DNA from: Caulobacterales bacterium 32-69-10 | Lineage (GTDB): Bacteria > Pseudomonadota > Alphaproteobacteria > Caulobacterales > Caulobacteraceae | Assembly: GCA_002280485.1 (NCBI GenBank) | Contig: NCED01000070.1 | Location: 1-8,795, forward strand | Direction: 5' to 3' | DNA: 8,795 bases | Shown here: positions 5,449 through 8,795 of the stretch, piece by piece | Layout of the letters: every line of letters starts with the position of its first letter | Numbering within the stretch: position 1 is the first letter of the stretch | Program-made: the position numbers and the translations under genes | Notes under the pieces: model-generated | Databases searched by the model: none | The model's input: only the letters and a program-made list of their open reading frames with translations | Told to the model about the DNA's origin: nothing

Positions 5449-6195
5449 CTAGCGCTCGCTGGCCGCCAGCAGGCGCCAGCCGCCGGGCTTGAGCACCTCC
5501 AGCGGATTGAAGCGGGCCTTGTAGGCCATCTTCTCGCTGCCGAGCACCCAGTAGCCGAGGTAGACGTAGGGCAGGCCCGCCGCCTCGGCCTGCACCACAT
5601 GGTCCAGGATGATGAACGAGCCGGGGCTCTTCCGGGCGATCGTCGGGTCATAGAAGCTGTAGACCAGCGACAGGCCGTCGGCGAGCACGTCGACCAGGGC
5701 GCAGGCGACCAGCTCGCCCGGGCCGTCGTCCTGGCTGGCGGTGCGATACTCGATCAGGTGGGTTCGGACGGCCGTGTCCTCGACCATGGCGACATAGTCG
5801 TGCCAGGTCATGTCGGCCATGCCGCCCTCGGCGTGGCGGGCCGAGAGGTAGCGGCGCAGGAGGTCGAACTGCTCCAGCGTGGCCTCAGCCTCGACCAGAT
5901 AGCGTTCCAGGTCGGCGTTGCGGTCGAGCACCCGCCGCTCGGAGCGCGAGAAGGGATAGGCTGCGGCGGGGATGCGGGCGGACACGCAGCCCTCGCAGTT
6001 CTCGCAGGCCGGGCGGTAGGCGATGTTCTGCGACCGGCGGAAGCCGACCTGGGTCAGGGCGTCGTTGACCGACGCGCCTTCGGTCAGCGGCAGGTGCGCG
6101 AACACCTTCCGCTCGTCGCGTCCAGGCAGATAGGGGCAGGGGGACGGCGCCGTCAGGAAGAGCCGTAGCTGGCGCGTCGCGAAGTGCTGGGTCAC
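5449..6195 (-). CDS. bpt: Aspartate/glutamate leucyltransferase (bacterial N-degron pathway)
   Basis: A 248-residue cytosolic enzyme that transfers Leu (in some members Arg) from aminoacyl-tRNA to proteins with N-terminal Asp or Glu, marking them for ClpS/ClpAP degradation. The N-terminal ATE domain (1 to about 85) has the hallmark CPYLPGRDERKVFAHL (20-35), GFRRSQNIAYRPAC (51-64) and three further Cys in the CENCEGC cluster (C64, C67, C70). The C-terminal acetyltransferase-like domain (about 105-235) has SFYDP, then YVYLGYWVLGSEKMAYKARF (210-229). The length matches the family. The start is a GTG at 6195: an in-frame TGA lies shortly upstream, and MTQHF with the following RQLRLFLTAPSPCPYLP is the standard N-terminus. 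The Shine-Dalgarno-like AAGGGAA is somewhat distant. It could also be named arginyltransferase (Ate-like). The Bpt/Ate family is certain, the exact amino acid transferred is not. No clpS or clpA lies in the window. Confidence 0.93.
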   Translation of the reverse strand: MTQHFATRQLRLFLTAPSPCPYLPGRDERKVFAHLPLTEGASVNDALTQVGFRRSQNIAYRPACENCEGCVSARIPAAAYPFSRSERRVLDRNADLERYLVEAEATLEQFDLLRRYLSARHAEGGMADMTWHDYVAMVEDTAVRTHLIEYRTASQDDGPGELVACALVDVLADGLSLVYSFYDPTIARKSPGSFIILDHVVQAEAAGLPYVYLGYWVLGSEKMAYKARFNPLEVLKPGGWRLLAASER

Positions 6196-6286
6196 AGAGC
6201 TATCGGGTTCCCTTCAAGTCCAAGCCCTGGATGGGATTAGCACTTACCCAGCCCAAGGCCGCAAGCGATTCAGTCGCGGCGACGCG

Positions 6287-7187
6287 TCATGGCATATGGT
6301 CCGGGGGCAGGACCGGCTTTTCACGCAACAGAACGATGGCGATGCGGCGGTTGCCCGGCAGGGTGGGATCGTCCGGGAACAGCGGATCGGAATTGGCCTT
6401 GCCCGCGACCTGGTAGACGCGGTCGGGATCGACGCCCGCGTCCTGCAGCACGCTGCGCGAGGCGTTGGCGCGGGCGGACGACAGGGCCCAGTCGTCGCCG
6501 ACCCCGCCGCCGACGTTGGCCGAGGTGTGGCCCGATACGGTGACCCGGTTGTGCAACTGGTTGATCACCTTGGCCACGGCGCGCAGCAGCAGGCGCGCCC
6601 GGCCGTTGGGCCGCGACGAGCCGTTCTCGAACATCGAGCGGCCTTCCTGGTCGATCAGCTGGATGCGTAGGCCTTCAGGGGTCTCGTCGACCAGAACCTG
6701 TTTCGACAGCTCGGCGAGCTCCGGCATGTCCCTGGCGCAGGGACTGGGCGGCGGACGAGAAGGTGTCGGCCTCTCTCTTGGCGGCGGCCTGGGCGGCGGC
6801 TTCCTCGGCGGTGGCCGTGCCGCCCGCTTCTCCGGTGCGCTCGTTCTTGCCGGCCTCTTCGGTGTCCTGCGGCGGCTCGGGGGCCAACTGCTGGATCACC
6901 GACTGGGACCCGTCGCTCTTGACCCCGTCGTCGCCGAGGGAGGTGCCGCCCAGGATGCCGCCGGAGCCCGAGGTGGTCGCCGATACGCTGGCGGGGGCGA
7001 AATAGTCGGCGATGCCGCGCTTCTGCTCGGGGCTGGTGGTGTTGATCAGCCACATGAGGAGGAAGAAGGCCATCATCGCGGTCACGAAGTCGGCATAGGC
7101 GACCTTCCAGGCGCCGCCGTGGTGGCCGTGCCCGTGACCCTTCTTGACCTTCTTGATGACGATCGGCTGATCGCTGCCGTAGGCCAT
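6287..7187 (-). pseudogene. motB: Flagellar motor stator protein MotB, disrupted by a +1 frameshift
   Basis: MotB anchors the MotA/MotB proton channel to peptidoglycan. The 5' frame (from ATG 7187; a GTG at 7193 is less likely) encodes PIVIKKVKKG, a His-rich HGHGHH, then AWKVAYADFVTAMMAFFLLM. It thus has one membrane helix near residues 30-50 with the proton-carrying Asp at 33 (E. coli D32), a plug-like SPEQKRGIADYF and a long Ala/Glu-rich linker. This frame derails after Q152 (codon 6734-6732) and stops at 6675. The next frame carries the OmpA-like peptidoglycan-binding domain: VTVSGHTSANVGG, LSSARANASRSVL, NRRIAIVLL, ending in a stop at 6289-6287. Removing one G from CAGGGAC at 6732-6728 joins both parts into an intact protein of 299 residues. 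As sequenced, the two pieces separate the channel helix from the anchor, so the motor should fail. The cause may be a real mutation, a sequencing error or, less likely, recoding. No motA lies in the window. Confidence 0.85.
6728..6744. repeat. Perfect hairpin at the motB frameshift site
   Basis: GTCCCTG (6728-6734), GCG, CAGGGAC (6738-6744) is a perfect 7-bp stem with a three-base loop. The base that breaks the motB frame is one of the three C at 6730-6732 (G on the coding strand). Without it, one arm would be GTCCTG against CAGGGAC, an imperfect palindrome. Confidence 0.8.
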
Positions 7188-7220
7188 GCCCACCCGTCCC
7201 CGCGCTTACTTCCCGGTAGG

Positions 7221-7241
7221 CTTAACGGGTCCGCGGTTAAG
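7221..7241. promoter_or_regulatory. TTAA-containing inverted repeat between motB and the flavin reductase gene
   Basis: CTTAAC (7221-7226) and GTTAAG (7236-7241) form a 6-bp inverted repeat separated by nine bases. It lies 34 bases ahead of the motB ATG and 67 bases ahead of the flavin reductase start. The two TTAA cores are 11 bases apart. In Caulobacterales the cell-cycle regulator CtrA binds TTAA-N7-TTAA upstream of many flagellar genes. The spacing here is not canonical, so this could be a pair of half-sites or an operator for another dimeric regulator. A weak -35/-10-like pair for the rightward gene (TTGCGCG 7249-7255, CCTATC 7269-7274) sits beside it. Confidence 0.3.
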
Positions 7242-7308
7242 ATGCGGTTGCGCGCCGGTTGTACATCGCCTATCGCGCGGACCTTCCCGCACCCGCCCTG
7301 GAGAGGAC

Positions 7309-7797
7309 GTGGACGATCACGCCAAGGCCCTCTACCGCCACGCCCTCGGCGCCTTCCCGACCGGGGTGGCGGTGATCACCGTCGACGACCGGGCGGGCGG
7401 GGCGGCGGCGCTGACCATCAACTCCTTCTCCTCGATCTCGCTCGAGCCGCCTCTGGTCGCCTGGTCGCTCGGGGCGGCGTCCGACCGCGGCGTCTGGTTC
7501 CGCGAGGCGGAGCGCTTCGCGGTCAACATCCTCGGCGCCGACGACGCGGGCCTGGCCGCCGACCACGCCCGCCGCGGAAACTATCGGCTGGAGCCTGAAC
7601 GCACCGCCCCCGGCGACCCGCCCTCGGTGGCGGGGGCCCTCAGCCGGCTCTACTGCCGGGTCGTCCAGACCATTCCGCTCGGCGACCATCTGCTGTTCGT
7701 GGGCGAGGTGACAAGCTTCGACGCCCGCGAGGGCGACAGCCTGACCTATTACCGCGGCCGCTATGGCCGGGCCGCTTCTCCGGAGAACGCACGATGA
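7309..7797 (+). CDS. Flavin reductase-like (NAD(P)H:flavin oxidoreductase) protein
   Basis: A 162-residue cytosolic protein of the flavin reductase-like/FMN-binding split-barrel family, which reduces FMN or FAD with NAD(P)H, usually for a two-component monooxygenase. Motifs: FPTGVAVITV near the N-terminus, then ALTINSFSSISLEPPLVAWS (the flavin-binding TxNSFxSxSLxPPL signature), FAVNIL, and GDHLLFVGEV near the C-terminus. The frame is open further upstream, but the GTG at 7309 is chosen because a strong ribosome site GGAGAGG (7300-7306) lies directly ahead and the protein then starts at the family's usual place. The stop overlaps the next start as ATGA (7794-7797), showing translational coupling to the dehydrogenase. 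No monooxygenase partner is in the window, so the substrate pathway is open. It could equally be a stand-alone FMN reductase or a flavoprotein of another role. Confidence 0.88.
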   Translation: MDDHAKALYRHALGAFPTGVAVITVDDRAGGAAALTINSFSSISLEPPLVAWSLGAASDRGVWFREAERFAVNILGADDAGLAADHARRGNYRLEPERTAPGDPPSVAGALSRLYCRVVQTIPLGDHLLFVGEVTSFDAREGDSLTYYRGRYGRAASPENAR

Positions 7798-8645
7798 AGA
7801 TCGGTTTCGTCGGCCTGGGCGTCATGGGCTTCCCCATGGCCGGCCACCTGGCCAAGGCTGGGCACACGCTTTCGGTGTTCAACCGCGGTCCGGAAAAGGC
7901 GATCCGCTTCGTCCAGGCCCACGGCGGCGAAGCGGCGCGGTCGCCGGCCGAGGCCGCCCACGGCGCCGAGGCCCTGATCCTCTGCGTCGGCAATGACGGC
8001 GACGTGCGCGGGGTGGTGGAGGGCGCCCTGGCCGACTTGGCGCCCGGCGCGGTGATCGTCGACCACACCACCACCTCGGCGCATCTGGCCCGCGAGATGG
8101 ACGAGCGCGCCCAGGCCGTGGGCCGCGCCTTCGTCGACGCCCCCGTATCGGGCGGCCAGGCGGGGGCCGAGAACGGGACCCTCACCGTCATGGCCGGCGG
8201 AGATCCGGCCGCCTTCGCGCGCATGGAGCCGGTCCTGGCCGCCTACGCCAAGGCCGCCAAGCTGCTGGGCCCCTCGGGCTCGGGCCAGTTGACCAAGATG
8301 GTCAACCAGATCTGCATCGCCGGAGTGGTCCAGGGCATCGCCGAGGCCATGCATTTCGCCAAACACGCCGGCCTCGACCTGGAGGCCGTGCACCAAGCCG
8401 TCTCCAAGGGCGCCGCCCAGTCCTGGCAGCTCGACAACCGCTGGGGGACGATGGCTGAGGGCAAGTTCGACTTCGGCTTCGCCGTCGACTGGATGCGCAA
8501 GGACCTCGGCCTCGTCCTGGAGGAGGCCCGCGCCAACGGCTCCTCCCTGGCCATGACCGCCATGGTCGACCAGTTCTACGCGGACGTGCAGGCCATGGGC
8601 GGCAGGCGCTGGGACACGTCGAGCCTGGTGGCGCGGCTGAAGTAG
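7794..8645 (+). CDS. 3-hydroxyisobutyrate dehydrogenase-like NAD(P)-dependent beta-hydroxyacid dehydrogenase
   Basis: A 283-residue cytosolic oxidoreductase. The N-terminal Rossmann domain (1 to about 162) opens with the dinucleotide-binding GLGVMGFPMAGHL (7-19). FNRG (29-32) follows the second strand: Asn30-Arg31 in place of an acidic residue suggests a preference for NADP(H), an inference. The substrate-binding signature FVDAPVSGGQAGAENG (113-128) is complete. The catalytic Lys168 lies in GSGQLTKMVNQ, where most relatives have KxxNN, so the second Asn is Gln here. The all-helical C-terminal domain (about 163-283) is complete. The substrate may be 3-hydroxyisobutyrate, tartronate semialdehyde or another small 3-hydroxyacid or semialdehyde. 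No valine-degradation genes flank it, so I do not assign mmsB. It is coupled by a four-base overlap to the flavin reductase gene and ends two bases from the stop of the convergent gene. Confidence 0.92.
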   Translation: MKIGFVGLGVMGFPMAGHLAKAGHTLSVFNRGPEKAIRFVQAHGGEAARSPAEAAHGAEALILCVGNDGDVRGVVEGALADLAPGAVIVDHTTTSAHLAREMDERAQAVGRAFVDAPVSGGQAGAENGTLTVMAGGDPAAFARMEPVLAAYAKAAKLLGPSGSGQLTKMVNQICIAGVVQGIAEAMHFAKHAGLDLEAVHQAVSKGAAQSWQLDNRWGTMAEGKFDFGFAVDWMRKDLGLVLEEARANGSSLAMTAMVDQFYADVQAMGGRRWDTSSLVARLK

Positions 8646-8647
8646 GT

Positions 8648-8795
8648 CTAGCGGGCCTCGCCCCGCAGCGTTGGCAGCGACCACAGGGCCTGCACCACCG
8701 GCGGGGCCAGGGCGCCGTACGACAGGTGGTGATCGCGCCCGCCGGCCAGGCCGCGATAGGGCCGGTGGACGGTCCCCAGGTCGCCGATCAGCGGG
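8648..8795 (-). CDS. C-terminal end of an unrecognised protein, cut by the window edge
   Basis: A frame on the minus strand is open from the right edge to a TAG at 8650-8648, giving the last 48 residues of a protein. It starts PLIGDLGTVHRPYRGLAGG and continues with HHLSYGALAPPVVQALWSLP. Codon use is GC-rich at third positions, as in a real gene of this genome, and the tail-to-tail arrangement with the dehydrogenase gene (two bases between stops) is reasonable. I do not recognise the family from this fragment. Confidence 0.55.
   Translation of the reverse strand, partial: PLIGDLGTVHRPYRGLAGGRDHHLSYGALAPPVVQALWSLPTLRGEAR

Noticed and set aside
3846..5651. 601-codon minus-strand open frame
   Set aside because: It is antisense to the MATE and BLUF genes, which have clear family motifs, and its translation is Gly/Gln/His/Arg-rich without domains.
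5374..6168. 264-codon plus-strand open frame
   Set aside because: It is the antisense shadow of bpt, whose motifs are unmistakable.
6725..6744. Programmed ribosomal frameshift in motB
   Set aside because: No slippery heptamer or shifty stop is present at the junction, and MotB is not known to me to use recoding. An inserted base explains the data more simply.
6465..7598. 377-codon plus-strand open frame
   Set aside because: It is antisense to motB and out of frame with the flavin reductase gene, with a Gly-rich low-complexity product.

Overview
The window is GC-rich, gene-dense DNA that most resembles a free-living alphaproteobacterium, probably of the Caulobacteraceae (Caulobacter/Phenylobacterium type). 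This is an inference from the Caulobacter-like MotB N-terminus, the Bpt aminoacyltransferase, the style of the short intergenic repeats, and GANTC sites near several start codons. There is no rRNA, tRNA, CRISPR array, insertion sequence, phage gene or complete novel defence system that I can support.

Layout, left to right. (1) Positions 1-612, minus strand: 3' truncated gene for an unrecognised lipoprotein, visibly less GC-rich than the rest. (2) A divergent 210-base gap, then a plus-strand lipoprotein gene (823-1578). (3) A small two-helix membrane protein (1689-1985, minus) lies just downstream of an MFS transporter gene (2012-3301, minus). A dispersed hairpin repeat sits at their junction and supplies the last residues of the transporter. 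(4) A larger multi-hairpin repeat fills most of the gap between the MFS gene and a divergent MATE-family efflux gene (3579-4889, plus). (5) A BLUF blue-light sensor (4923-5447) follows the MATE gene on the same strand. It meets the N-degron pathway transferase bpt (5449-6195, minus) tail to tail with one base between stops. (6) motB, the flagellar stator gene (6287-7187, minus), is broken by a one-base frameshift lying in a perfect short hairpin. (7) A flavin reductase gene (7309-7797) and a 3-hydroxyisobutyrate-dehydrogenase-like gene (7794-8645) share an ATGA overlap and form a translationally coupled pair. (8) The 3' end of an unrecognised minus-strand gene runs off the right edge, its stop two bases from that of the dehydrogenase.

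The genes do not form one pathway. They look like ordinary chromosomal housekeeping and transport genes in short transcription units. The most notable signals are the motB frameshift, whose extra base perfects a quasi-palindrome, and the two structured intergenic repeats, one of which extends a protein-coding sequence. The BLUF protein keeps all key photochemical residues and may be co-transcribed with the MATE exporter.
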